From NCBI GenBank assembly GCA_946902985.2, contig OX336389.2:1015343441-1015407440 (forward strand): a stretch of 64,000 nucleotides of DNA, written 5' to 3'. The translations under genes and the position numbers were made by a program. Positions 1 to 10,639 of the stretch are shown one piece after another. Under the pieces are notes generated by a model. That model was not told the DNA's origin, did not search any database, and worked only from the letters and a program-made list of their open reading frames with translations. This DNA is from Meconema thalassinum. Its lineage: Eukaryota > Arthropoda > Insecta > Orthoptera > Tettigoniidae. Every line of letters starts with the position of its first letter. Position 1 is the stretch's first letter.

Positions 1-1
1 C

Positions 2-394
2 GAGAGCACGAAAATGACGCCGCATGAAGTGCATTTTGGCAGTAAGCCACAAAATGAGTTAGCAAGAATATTGGGATTAACAGTGGGAAAAGAACCAGGG
101 TTGGATGTCATTATCCAGATGGCGAAAAAGAATTTAGGTAAAGCAGCTGAACGCAGAATTCGCCAACAAAAAGGTAAAGAGCTGGATCAATTTGAGGTCG
201 GTGACAAAGTCTTGTTGCGAGTTCCAAGGCAATCCAGTATTCTTCAGAAAGTTATAATGAAGTTTTTCCTTATTTTTGAAGGCCCCTATACTGTGCAGAA
301 GAGGATAGGTAATTCCGCATATGTCCTAGAAGACGCAGGAAAACGATTATACGGCACTTACAATGTGAGATCCTTAAGGAAATATGTATCATGA
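2..394 (+). CDS. Ty3/gypsy-type Pol, integrase C-terminal end (5' cut by window)
   Basis: The frame is open from the window edge and ends at a TGA at about 392-394. It encodes the last ~130 residues of a retrotransposon integrase. The segment TPHEVHFGSKP is typical of the end of the integrase core. It is followed by a basic stretch and an SH3-like C-terminal fold with GDKVLLR, FEGPYTV and the ending YNVRSLRKY. These features are characteristic of Ty3/gypsy Pol. The integrase would join element DNA to host DNA in the nucleus. No frameshift is seen here, but the catalytic core lies outside the window. Confidence 0.85.
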   Translation, partial: ESTKMTPHEVHFGSKPQNELARILGLTVGKEPGLDVIIQMAKKNLGKAAERRIRQQKGKELDQFEVGDKVLLRVPRQSSILQKVIMKFFLIFEGPYTVQKRIGNSAYVLEDAGKRLYGTYNVRSLRKYVS

Positions 395-1231
395 GTAATA
401 GAATCATGAGAATCGCCATTAACTGGTGATAAGTAAGGAAAGTCGCCTAATATTAAGTGACTGATTGTGGTCTGAACGAGCAGGTAATGGCGAAATGTTG
501 CGCCGATCTATGATATTGTGTGTCTTGAAGAGCACAGAGGAAATATAAAGCGTATTTTGTCGGCTATAAGCTTGTGTATTTGAGTGTGATATATATACAT
601 ATGTGGGGTAAATTAGCGCACTACATTTGCACTGAACGATGTTGCCTTAGTTAATATAAGCTAATAAAGTTTCATTCTTTTCTATAATATGCCTGTGTTA
701 CTAGATACATATAATTCCTGAGAGACTGGAGTAGATCTGGTTATTCGCATCACATACCAAGTGTTGTGAAGTGATAAAGTGAATTAATCAGTTGGCAGTC
801 CCACCAACTAGCCATAGTGTATTCAGTTCGACATCAGGCTGAAAATTGAATTCTACGTCCTCAAGATATAAAGCAAAGGTGTAGGCCACCCAAATATACA
901 TAAGTGCAACGATGACTTATGTCCAAAACAAGAATATAAAAGTGAAGGGTATTTTGATGTACATTGTTTACAGGTCGCTTTAATTATGTAAAGAAGAAAG
1001 AAAAAGACATTATGAACAGTGAAAGACTGTAATGATGAGATTTTAAAAAAATATATATATATTAAACTTGAAGGGTATATTTTTTGTATGTTGGTAATTG
1101 CTTTGAAGAGAGTAATATTGTCGATGTTGGTAATTTCTTTGTAGGGTATAATATTTCATATTTGAACAAGTGTTGAAGAGAAGTATGGTGATATGATTGT
1201 GGACATATACCATAATTCTCTGGGGCGAAAT
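395..1231 (+). other. 3' untranslated part of the gypsy element
   Basis: No credible reading frame lies between the integrase stop and the candidate LTR. The tract is AT-rich, with an AATAAA-type signal near 661. A 16-nt string at 408-423 (GAGAATCGCCATTAAC) recurs exactly at 1605-1620 inside the candidate LTR, which suggests both belong to one element. A purine-rich GGGGCGAAA directly before 1232 could be a polypurine tract. Confidence 0.4.
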
Positions 1232-2407
1232 GTAACGGTCCCAATTTGTGACCAGAATGAAATAATTTTATATATTTTATTATTATTATCATCAATATTT
1301 TTTAAGTTTACATTTTACCTTTTATTAGTTATTATGTTGACTAATATGTTTATATCTATTATTATGCAGTAATGTACAATATTATGGCAATTGAAAGGAC
1401 TTGGAGCGATACACATTATATTTGAAATAAGTTAGACGCTTGACTGAATATTATTTCTGAAGAAAATTCGAACAAGAGAAGAAGAGGGTATTCACGGAAA
1501 GCCGGCTTATATACCGCTTCTTGGAAATGACATAAATAGACACTTATGTCTTTCACATCAAGTATTCTACCAGTATACAAATCATACTAAGAAGGGATTC
1601 TATGGAGAATCGCCATTAACAATACCTGGCAGGCAAGGTAAAGAATGGGGCTTGTGTACGTGGAAAGTACAGTAGGCGATGAGTCCTTTGCAACTTTATA
1701 CAAAAGGTGGGCTGGACCTCCCGAGAAATGCTACAATGAAGTATTGTCATTGTTGATATATGAGAGGCGGGCTAATATCGCCTAGCGACTTCAGAAGAGG
1801 GGATAGACACGTGCCTTACCTGGGAACGTTATATGACGGCCGCCCAAATGGATTATTATTATTGAATTGCTGGAGAAGAGTGGAACTTGTAGCGAGATGG
1901 AGTCTGTAACGCAGTGCTAAACTAGACAGTTGACTATTTAAGTATGTGAATTTGATAAGACATTATGTCTCATCAAACTGTGACATGGTTGTGTACGAGG
2001 CTATTGTCACAGGGATGATTTATGGAATTTATTCAGTCATCCACATATAAATTAATTACTTTGAGGAAGATCAGGGCCATCAGGAACTCTCTAGGCAACA
2101 ATCCAACTACAAAGATCTTCAATGTGGTGAGCGATTTAAACAGTTATACTCCAGTCAAATCAGAAGGCTCTCATGCTTATTAAATTCAATCTATATTTTA
2201 TTCAATTAACTCAGTATACTCCAATTTCCTATCAAGACCCATAATACAAGTAAATTCAGTAGATTCTTTAATTTAAATTTATTATTATTATAATCTTTAG
2301 TAATTTATTATTTTTTTGCACTTGTTGTTTTTATATATTAAATTCATTTTTAAATTCAAATGTTTGACTGGTTTCCTTTAGTAGCTAGAAATTACTATAA
2401 GGCAACA
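1232..2407 (+). repeat. Candidate 3' LTR of the gypsy element
   Basis: The segment begins TGTAACGG right after a purine-rich run and a possible end is AAGGCAACA, giving the TG...CA form expected of an LTR. Only one LTR is in the window, so neither boundary nor a target-site duplication can be confirmed. The right end could instead lie near 2459 (TCACTACA). The inference rests on position downstream of Pol and on the terminal dinucleotides. Confidence 0.33.
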
Positions 2408-3034
2408 CCATACTCCTGAACTAATTATCGTAAGGTTAGATTACGTAAGTTTCACTACAGCTGGAGATAGGAATTTCGATGCTCTACCTCTGTTTAACCG
2501 AGGTTTAATATATTATTTTGATCATGATATATAAATGGTCTGGCGCCCTTGGCTACATATAATACTACACATTATGTACTTTTTTTAGTGAAGCTGACAA
2601 CAATACAGATACACTATTTAGATTAATACACAATTAAATGTTTCATTTTGATCACCCAAAAGTGGGCGACTATTTAAATAATTAGCTTTGCATATTAACT
2701 TTATTCTTATTAACAGTAATCAAGATTAAGTTCTCTAAACCATTACAAATGACGCCCAACTAGCGGAGCGCTTTTCTTATTAACAAGATTCAATTATAAC
2801 AAAAACATTACACCAGGTTAGGTTTGTTTTTGTGTGTAAAACATTAATAAGATAGAATTTATGAAGTAATTTCACATGTCACACAATCCATGGTTAAAGT
2901 ACGACTGACGAGATGGATTTGGCGCAATAGTATATTACATTATCGATGCTCTTTTGTTTCTTTGTATACCCGGTGCGAGATAGTACCAAATGCGTGGGGT
3001 TGGCATTCCTTACTTAGTGAGAAAGATGTCTCCT
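2408..3034. other. AT-rich stretch, nothing recognised
   Basis: No coding potential, tRNA-like box or inverted repeat stands out. Homopolymer and TTATTATTA runs are frequent. It probably represents old repeat or intergenic DNA. Confidence 0.4.
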
Positions 3035-3190
3035 AGAGACTTCATTTCAACTATATAAGTAGTGTTGCTATTTGGGATGGCTGGGTGGGTCTATGACAGC
3101 GGACGAGTCAACATCTATTAATTTATCATCTCCAGATACCATTACTACAGGTACTTTGGCTAATTTCATTACTCGTTTTTTTTAATACAC
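3035..3190 (+). repeat. Partial copy of dispersed repeat R1 (TATA-like segment)
   Basis: It contains CTATATAAG, followed by GGGATGGCTGGGTGGGT and ending near TTTGGCTAATTTCAT. The same block occurs at about 3613-3738, 13774-13890 and, diverged, at 34396-34480. It directly precedes the longer copy that starts near 3190, so the two lie in direct orientation about 565 bp apart. Confidence 0.6.
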
Positions 3191-3738
3191 ATGTTCTCAC
3201 GGTGTGCAGCGCTACCGATAAAATTTTAAAAACACTCATTTCAGCGTTGGAAATAAAAGAAAAATATTGCACGCATTAATCACAGAACAGGTAAGTTAAA
3301 TAAGTTTCCCTATGAAAGAAAGAAAAGAAAACCCACTCATTTCAGTCGTGGAAAAAAAAATTATTATAAAGGAGCGAAATATTGCACACACTAGCCTAAT
3401 TAGAGCGGTGAACTGAGTGCTGCGCATGAATGAAGTGTACTAGAGACTGAACTGGGCGCTTCTTCGTGTTACATAATACTGTAAGGGCGAGGTTGGCAGT
3501 ATTGTTTTGATGACAGACCAGCGGATCAGTGGGGCTAACAAAGAGATCCGAATACTCGTGACCGCAACCAATGTTGATTGATTTGGACTAATTGTGGCCA
3601 CAGCTGTAATTTTGGCTATATAAGTCGTGATCCTACTTGGGATGGCTGGGTGGGTCACAGACAGCGGAGGAGGAAATATATATTAAAACATCACTCCCTG
3701 ATGTATTTCTCATCGTTTCATAAGGTATTTTGGCTATA

Positions 3739-4665
3739 GAGCATCCAGCGTTTAGAAAAGACTGTGGGTCTTATGGGCTTTTACTTTTAACGGAAACCCT
3801 CCCTACACTGGTTTTGTTACCTCACCTTTTATAATGAAGGAACTCTGAACATATATATTTTTCGTCATAATAGCTTCCTACAATTATTTGCCAATTGATT
3901 AGCTTTGTTATTGCATACAAGTATCGTTTATATTACGTCTTAGTAATTTAAACATTTTCGAGGTTAGCACGCTGGAAAGAAGAGTCTCGTCCAGTGCTGT
4001 ATGATCGCCCGGAGTGGAGCACGTGCTCAGTTCCGCCGGCAACATAAGTTCTGAAGCACTATCCGTCATTGGTTTATTGTTATGTGTCTGTTTTATTTTC
4101 TGTTCGATCGAATCAGGGTTGCCGACAGTTGGGTTCGAAACCACTATCTCCCGAATGCAAGCTCACAGCTGCGCGCCCGTAACCACATGCCTAACTCACT
4201 ACAATATTAAAAATATTAATCTAAACAAAACAACAAGAATAGAATTGAAAGAAACTAAATTATAGCCTAACTAATAACAAAAAAAGTGATGATCAACAGT
4301 ATTGCTGACGTAAAAATTGTTAACATCGTCAGCATACAGTACATCCGAGAAGGAAAGAAGGGTTGTGCTCTTGACATCTGTCAATTAGTAATGCGTCATA
4401 TCACAACGAAATGAATGTCGTTATTGGTTCTCTTCGCGTACGGTATCCTTAATACTGGTCCAATCCGTTAACACCTGCAAAACTGCTCCTTCCTGTGCGT
4501 GTTCTACTTCAGGTAGCTGCTGGGGTTTGTGTTGTCTCGCTAACTTATGAAAGGACAGTACTCGAAGCGGGTGAACATAACGTATGACGTCAGCGCTACC
4601 TCTGCCTAGAGCTAGCAACACTGTCGCCATAAGGCTCCACAGTCTTTTCTAAACGCTGGATGCTC
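3739..4665. mobile_element. 927-bp non-autonomous TIR DNA transposon, TATA duplication
   Basis: The first and last 29 bp are perfect inverted repeats (3739-3767 and 4637-4665, beginning GAGCATCCAGCGTTTAGAAA), and similarity continues for about 12 more bases. It is flanked by TATA at 3735-3738 and 4666-4669. Copy B of the host repeat R1 shows the nearly empty site (GGCTAATTCATG against GGCTATAGTTCATG). No transposase frame is present. The superfamily is unknown: a 4-bp or embedded TA duplication fits several families. Confidence 0.9.
4100..4196 (-). repeat. tRNA-type SINE fragment
   Basis: On the minus strand a B-box-like GGTTTCGAACCC sits downstream of GCAGCTGTGAGCTTGCATTC and is followed by CTGTCGGCAACCCTGA. 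I recognise this arrangement as a SINE head common in orthopteroid insects. It lies inside the 927-bp TIR element. Confidence 0.6.
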
Positions 4666-4735
4666 TATAGTTCATGTATTGTAGAGATTTTTATTGCGTG
4701 TTCTATCTTCCTTCAGCACTACCCTTGAGTTTTGT

Positions 4736-4983
4736 GAAATATACACCTTAGCATATTATATAATAAGATTATAATAAAAACTAGCAGACCCATGCAAGAA
4801 CTCTCGCATGTGTAGGCTATAAACCACACTGTCTCTCTAAAAGCCTCAGTATTAAAAAGTGACTTAAAACTAATAATATTATTATAGGTTACTTGCGAGC
4901 GCCCCTTGTGTAGATACCACCCAACTTCACCGTTATGCGGGCTGGACACAACACAATTCTGACAGGCTATCGCCTTGCTTATT
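4736..4983. other. AT-rich remnant, unassigned
   Basis: The tract contains degenerate direct copies of words such as AGAACTCTCGCATG but no usable frame. It separates repeat R1 from the next TIR element and lies in the presumed PLEKHF intron 3. Confidence 0.3.
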
Positions 4984-5949
4984 CATGGTGTCCACAGAAT
5001 TTTCAATGTCAATTTTCCTGACTTTTCCTGACCATTTTTCAACAAAATTCCTGACTCGCGAAGTCATCGTAACATCGGAAAAAAGGTTTAGGCCTATTGA
5101 GCAAATATATATAGGTATAGGCATATATCTCTTATTTGCAGCCTCCACCATCCCTATAGCTTCCCAAAGCTCTCCTCTTTATTCATTTAAAATACAAAAT
5201 AAAGTAAATTATAATGCAATAATACATAAATCAAAGTACTTAACCTAAACTATAGTGATGGGGTTGCCACATCCCTACGTCAACACCAAAAGAAAACGTA
5301 CAAAAAATAAGTAAAGTAGGTTTTATCATTTCAAATGATCTTGTCGACTTCATCGTTATGCTTTGGTCTACCCTTATGCGTTACGGTTACGGCGTGTATG
5401 AAGTCATCATGTTGTTCAGTGCATATGCACAGAGTCTGAGTTTACTCCTGGGGTCTAGCATTATGCGATACGGAGATGGCGAATGCGTGACGTCATGCAG
5501 CAGAGTGCACCTCCCGCTCTCCGTTTCCAGCGCGGGAAGCCTAAGTTAATGGGTGATGGAGTCTGTTGAAAGAGTCCTGGGGCTTTGAGCGAAGCGAGAA
5601 GCCCTCCTGAGCCTTTATCATGTGTAGCATTTGTAGCATGCGTCATTTGAAATGATATAAAATCTAGTCTCTCAGACTGACTTATCTTTTTTTTACTATG
5701 ATGTATTGTAAAAATGGAAACTTACCATAATGTACAGTGAGTTATTGCTTTTTATCTTCAGAGATAAGTTGAACTAGTAAAATAAAAATATTGCTGTAAA
5801 ACACAAAATACTGTATGGTTAATATAAAATTCCTGACTTCCTGATACTTTTTGCCATATTTTTCTGAATCATGCCATTTTTTCACACTTTTTCCTGACTT
5901 TTACTGACCAAAAGCAAAATTCCTGACTTCCCTGCCTGTGGACACCATG
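4984..5949. mobile_element. 966-bp TIR element with CTGACTT-rich ends
   Basis: The ends are inverted: CATGGTGTCCACA at 4984-4996 and its complement at 5937-5949. Behind them, both arms carry several TTCCTGACTT words. A possible TTATT duplication flanks it (4979-4983 and 5950-5954). Inside, TTTATCATTTCAAATGA near 5330 recurs inverted near 5645, suggesting a second nested hairpin. No transposase is visible. hAT-like affinity is a guess from the GTGTCCAC terminus. Confidence 0.6.
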
Positions 5950-6137
5950 TTATTTGTTTAATTGCACTTTATAAACAAATATATTCAACATTCAACAAAG
6001 TGTATCGAGCTAAATGGAGGCTACGGTGAAAAATACATGTCAAAGTTGGAACCAACACAAAAATTCAACAGAATCGCATGTAGGCTTAATACCCAATATG
6101 AAAAATAAAATATTTGCACAGCTGATTGTCAACTTAC

Positions 6138-6797
6138 TTTCTTTTTGTTGATGACTATGTTACCATATACAAGAATATCATTGAAGAGGAAGAACTGTCT
6201 AGCTTTCGGCTTCTTTCTACACATTTTAGTGAGAACTCCCTCTCCGACCAAAACTCTCCCAGGAACACCTAAAGGCTGGGGGGGGGGAAATCAGACTGCA
6301 AATAATAAAATATATTTTCATTGAGACATCGCCATATGAGTGTAACTTAAATGATTAATTCTTGTGGCCAAAAAATACGGTTAATATGAAATCTTTGACG
6401 ACCACTGAGAATAAATGAAAATATATAACCTACTACTAGGTAAACATTACTGTAACCTACAAGTTCACTTCTTTCAGGCCATAAATCTTACCTGACCGGA
6501 ACTCCCGAAACAACTTTCAACCATCGCAATTCGACGAGCATTAGCTTCGCTATTCACTGAAAGCAGAAAATAGAAAACGTCATTTTTTCTTTCAATGACA
6601 GGCAAGGCATACTTCAATGTAAGTCGATGCGAACCTAGAAACACTGAAGCAAAGTGGTGCATCAAAACCAAACAAACCTGTCACGTTACGCAAATTATTT
6701 AGAATATCTACTATACCACTTGTGTGCTTCAAATGCATGACATTTCACCAACACATTAAACATATCTTATTATTTTCTCACCTAATCTGTCAACCAT
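6138..6797 (-). CDS. rush: PLEKHF/Phafin PH-FYVE endosomal adaptor, N-terminal three coding exons
   Basis: Phafins bind PI3P and regulate endosome maturation and autophagy. Exon 1 (6797-6782) is ATGGTTGACAGATTAG then GTGAGA. Exon 2 (6556-6492, 65 nt) is bounded by CTTTCAG and GTAAGA. Exon 3 (6275-6138, 138 nt) is bounded by CCCCCAG and GTAAGT. Phases join exactly (16+65+138 = 73 codons). The protein starts MVDRLVNSEANARR, then ESCFGSSGQ, and the PH domain begins with VPGRVLVGEGVL, CRKKPKARQFFLFND and ILVYGNIVI, matching the Phafin N terminus. The rest of the PH domain and the FYVE finger must lie left of the window, because no matching exon was found in 1-6130. The TIR elements at 3.7-5.9 kb would then sit in intron 3. 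Confidence 0.95.
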
Positions 6798-7115
6798 GTT
6801 AACGGCGAAGTATCCGGCCACAGAGTACAGGCAGACAGTATTTTTCGATTCAGTGAAAGATCAAAGAAGAGATGACTATGCCCTGAAATGTTGGATACGT
6901 TATATCACAATATTACTATACTATGTAACCAGGAAAAATGCTATATCATTAAATAACGCTATTCTGAATACAGTAATACGTCATGTGTGCTTAGTTATTG
7001 CATACGTAAATTGTATATTCACTTCTTTACTCCCTAGTTGTTCGTTTCTCTCACGTAGTGATTGTGTGATCCTCGGATTCTCATCACATGATTGTCAGAT
7101 GAAAGAAGGTGGTAG

Positions 7116-7144
7116 CATGGAACAATAATACTAGGAAGTGAAGC
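7116..7144 (-). promoter_or_regulatory. 29-nt motif upstream of PLEKHF, shared with RNASEK
   Basis: Read on the minus strand it begins GCTTCACTTCCTAGTATTAT and ends TTCCATG. It lies about 320 bp upstream of the PLEKHF ATG. It matches 26 of 29 bases of 14967-14995, which precedes the RNASEK ATG in the same orientation relative to transcription. It could be a core-promoter or 5' leader element, or a small repeat. Function is inferred only from position. Confidence 0.45.
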
Positions 7145-7499
7145 TTCGACCTTTTCGCGTTCCTCTATAGACGGCAGCACATGTGTTCGACTAGGGCGAT
7201 ATGAGTGAGTAGTGAACGTATGTATTTTGACTGGACAGTTGAACATACCATTGCTGCCAACAAATGTAGATTGACACTAATGGTCCAGTATTGTAAAAAA
7301 CGGCAAAAATATGATGATTTTGGGTTTATATAACAATGAGAATACATGTATTAGTATATGTAAGCTTATAAATCACAGACGAAATGTTGTTAAACGTGTA
7401 CAGCTCCACCTAGTGCATCGTCAACTAATTGCCAGTTACGTACTATCCCACGACATAGTTGGCTATCATTTATGATTTGTTGATGTTGTTTCCAAGCCG

Positions 7500-8990
7500 T
7501 TAGTGGTTAGTTTATCATTTATATACATTTTGCTTTATACGTGTTATTCTTCTTGCGATATATGCTACTTTTCGTTTTCGCAGAGAAATAACATAAAAAC
7601 AACATAAGATTGATGTGGTTTTTATTGCGCTGCTCTTTGGTGCAGTGAGAAATGTATGCACAGTTTTCTGCCGATTCGATCCTGGAAGGTAAGTCATGAA
7701 CAACTATTTTCGCTGATAATTTTTTTCATTTGGGTATACGGGAGATAAAAAAAAATCGTATTAGCTAATGAATTACACTACCCATGTGGTTTTATCTACA
7801 GTCCTATGCCACTGGAGTGAATTAACATAATTTTAAAGAACGATTCCTGTGAAAAGAAATTCAGATTACAGTATTAGAAAAAAGATACTCCCATCTGTTT
7901 GCATTAGAACTAGACTACTACATTTCAGTCATTTATGCACATATATATTTTAGGTATTGAGGAGGCCTAGGTCGCTGTAGCATACTAAAATTGAAGGTCA
8001 TTAGAAATAATTATTCTCTTAAAAGGAGATTTGCATATTAAAGGATTGACAGAACATAATGTACCGGGATTTCATTATGAGTATATGTAATGAAGGCATT
8101 CTTTCAGTGTAGCCTAAACAAACTGTTAGTTGTAAGTAACTCTTCAGTCGGTCAACAGGAATTTGCCCAGTGAATGGGTGGGGTACAATGTATATAATAT
8201 ATGAATCTCCTGGAAAAAAATACACGTGGCCTATTAGTTATACTCAATTATATGTAGGTCTACATTGTACCCCACCCAATCATTGGGCAGATTCGAGTTG
8301 ACTGACTGAAGAGGCAAAGAGTTACAACTGATAGTTACGAGTATATGATAGCCATATAAAAATGTGTGTGGCTACTGCAACTCGGAGAAATGAGTTTCAT
8401 GCCGGTAGAACGTTTTCAGTTAGGTTTATGTATTTATTTTTTAATATTCGAGCTAAATTTGAAGTAGGCCCTAGTGTGTTAAAATAGACATGTGATTTTA
8501 GCAATTAATATCTTGTATCTCCTGCACATGTCTATATTTGTGCATTTTTCTTTGCAGATGCTGGGAGTAGGCCTAGTAGGCAAGTTGTTCTGTGGAAGGC
8601 ATGATGTGTTCGGGAAATCTGTGTGTGGCAAGATTACGCATCGAATATTCAGTGTTAATTTTGCCAAATGGTTCATCAGAAGGCACTTATATAAATTCCC
8701 TGACTTCTGATGCAGTTCCTACTATGTATTGCTGCTGAAGGTAAGTTAAAATGTGTCCTGTCATGTAATAATGTGCTATGTATTGAAATATAACATTAAC
8801 ATGCAACTAAAAAAAAACAACTTTGTGTTGCAGGGACCTCTGATGTTTCAGGCATGAGAATTGAGGGCACCCAAGGTGATGGAAGGTTCATACCGTTGGG
8901 GTCAGCAGAGAACAAAAGTTGAGCAAAGGAAAATTGCATCCTCTAGAGTCTAGACAGTCTAAACTTCTGTGGACGTTGTCTTATATAAAA
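7500..8990 (+). ncRNA. Possible spliced transcript of unknown function
   Basis: Consensus splice signals line up in order on the plus strand: a donor GGAAG/GTAAGT after 7688, an acceptor TTTCTTTGCAG before 8558, a donor GAAG/GTAAGT after 8740 and an acceptor TTTGTGTTGCAG before 8834. This would give exons ending at 7688, 8558-8740, and from 8834. Joined exons contain only short frames and nothing I recognise. It would be transcribed divergently from PLEKHF. Splice-like sites also arise by chance, so this is a hypothesis. Confidence 0.3.
8121..8333. repeat. Foldback repeat, two ~70-nt arms
   Basis: The left arm (about 8121-8192, with TCTTCAGTCGGTCAACAG and GGGTGGGGTACAATG) is repeated inverted at about 8260-8333 with scattered mismatches. 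The loop is about 70 nt. The word CAGTCGGTCAACA also appears in repeats at 16150, 19200 and 23630. Confidence 0.7.
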
Positions 8991-9062
8991 TACTTAATTT
9001 TGACCAATTGAAAATGAGTTGCACCTTTCTCGGTCCGTGAGTGTATTTATATGTGGAGTGTG

Positions 9063-9121
9063 AGTGACGATAGTGATTGTTGTTTTAAGGGGCATAACAT
9101 CGAGGTCATCTGCTCCGATGA
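9063..9121 (-). repeat. 59-bp 5'-truncated SINE tail with 8-bp duplication
   Basis: The insert carries ATTGTTGTTTTAAGGGGC, the 3' tail of a SINE whose minus-strand reading is GGCCCCTTAAAACAACAAT-like. GGAGTGTG flanks it at 9055-9062 and 9122-9129. Related tails occur at 10937-10978 and 61963-62017. Confidence 0.7.
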
Positions 9122-9340
9122 GGAGTGTGTCTTCCTGTGCATCATATTTTTGTTTTCATTGTGTCAGCCTTGCCCTTCTGATTAAAGAGGCTAGTTCTGT
9201 TCTTGACTTGACACCTATCTGCCATGTGTGTTAATTTGTGAGGAAATTCATTTGCAGTATTTTATTGCAGTATTGTTCAAATGGGTGTGAACCATACTGG
9301 TTAATGTGACAATGTTGCTTAATATTGAGCTTGGTACATA

Positions 9341-10247
9341 ATGGGTTTGTCCTGAAAGTAGTGGGACTGAGTCAATTAAAAAAAAAAAAAAATAACAGAA
9401 ATGATACATATGCTCAATATTCTTCAAAGTAGGACCCTTCTGCATCCACACACCGCTGTCAGCGAACTTTTCAACCCTCGTATGCTTTCTGGAAGGCAGC
9501 AACCGGAATGCTGTCGAGCTCCCTAGTCACGGTTGTTGCAACGCTTCCACGGAGCTGTGACGATGCCCTTTTAGGGTGGTTTTGGGGTAGGGGAAGAGGA
9601 TAAAGTCTGCTGGGGAAATGTCGGGACTGTAGGGTTGCGATGTTACGTTGGGCCAGGTACGCCAGCACGTAGAAGGCTGTGTGGCGTGGAGCATTGTCAT
9701 GATGGAGCCACCAGGAGTTAGCGATCACTGGGCAGACACGGACGACGCGTTTTCTCAGCCGTTTAAGAACCTCCATGAAAGAACCTTACTCTGCGGCCAT
9801 TGTCCAAAAAATTCTTTACACTTGCTACATTTTCATCCGTTACGGTGCTCGAAGGTCGTCCTGAATGTGCGCAGTCTTCAACTTCCTCTCTCCCCTCCCG
9901 AAACAGCTTGTATCAGTCAAATAAAACTCAATCTGCCCATGGCGTTATCACCGTAAGCAGTCTTGATCATATCGTGAGTCTTTTTCCCGGTTTTGCCGAG
10001 CATAACACAAAATTTTATGGTGTAGTGCGCCGTTTCAACAGACTAACCATGATGCAGCGTGACGATTGCACTTGCAGAGGTTATGGGCACGAGCGATTTA
10101 CACTCCACTGCAACTGGGAATCAACTGTGTGGCTGACTCCCAGCCTTCCTTACACCCCCCTCCACCAACCCCAGGTGGAGAAGCTGCGGCCAGTCTATCC
10201 GTCTGCGGGGGGAAAATCCAGTCGGACTACTTTCAGGACAGACTCTG
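9341..10247 (-). mobile_element. Internally deleted mariner element
   Basis: Inverted termini share TGTCCTGAAAGTAGT (from about 9348 and, inverted, to about 10240), each 7 bases from a flanking TA (9339-9340, 10248-10249). The minus strand encodes a broken mariner transposase. The N-terminal part (from about 10050) has GKKTHDMIKTAYGD, EVEDCAHSGRPS and TDENVASVKNFLD. It then jumps to LKRLRKRVVRV and the catalytic-region WWLHHDNAPRHTA at 9776-9600. Roughly 130-150 residues between are missing and the frame shifts. The C terminus continues to about 9380. Confidence 0.88.
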
Positions 10248-10333
10248 TACTTTTATTGGTAGGCCTACCAGTGCAGGTCACGTGAACCTATAAAAACCAT
10301 TTCTTAATGAAATTAGCCCTTAATAGCTTTTAT

Positions 10334-10388
10334 GAAAAATGAAAATGAAAATCCACAGCCTGCTTCCAGTCTCCGACCGGGTCAGGAA
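10334..10388 (-). repeat. 55-bp truncated SINE tail with 17-bp duplication
   Basis: The insert holds a GAAAATGAAAAT tail followed by CACAGCCTGCTTCCAGTC and GACCGGGTCAGG, the end of an insect SINE read on the minus strand. CCCTTAATAGCTTTTAT occurs perfectly on both sides (10317-10333 and 10389-10405), which marks LINE-type target-primed insertion of a severely truncated copy. Confidence 0.85.
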
Positions 10389-10639
10389 CCCTTAATAGCT
10401 TTTATAATGATTCAAAATTGATCTGGAAATGATCTAGTTCACTCCTCCGCTGTCTATTACCCACTCGCCTTCCTAAATTATATCATGACTTATATAGTAA
10501 AATTTCAGCTGTGTTTGCTATTATCCGCATGAATTATGCACAAGTACAGCATTGCCAAACCCACGCATATGGTCCTAATTGTATAGGCTTCTTTGCTTTT
10601 TCTTTTGTGCGCTATAAAATTTGTTTTTGTAAAGTTCAC

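Larger units (their letters stand above)
3191..4735 (+). repeat. Dispersed repeat R1, copy A (interrupted by a TIR element)
   Basis: Landmarks occur in the same order as in copy B (12240-13965): a CACTCATTTCAG block, AAAAATATTGCAC, TAATTAGAGCGGTG, a GGCGCTTC...GGTTGGCAGTA block, CTATATAAG and GGGATGGCTGGGTGGGT. Both copies end with TTCATGTATTGTAGAG and a CGCTACCCT-like tail. The copy is split at 3739 by a TIR element. No protein is recognisable. It could be a non-autonomous element or an LTR-like unit, because a TATA-like box sits mid-element. Confidence 0.65.

Noticed and set aside
4979..5954. Firm assignment of the 966-bp element to hAT
   Set aside because: The possible TTATT duplication is 5 bp, not 8, and no transposase is present.
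9800..10285. Plus-strand frame of 161 codons
   Set aside because: It lies opposite the mariner transposase N-terminal region and has no motif of its own.
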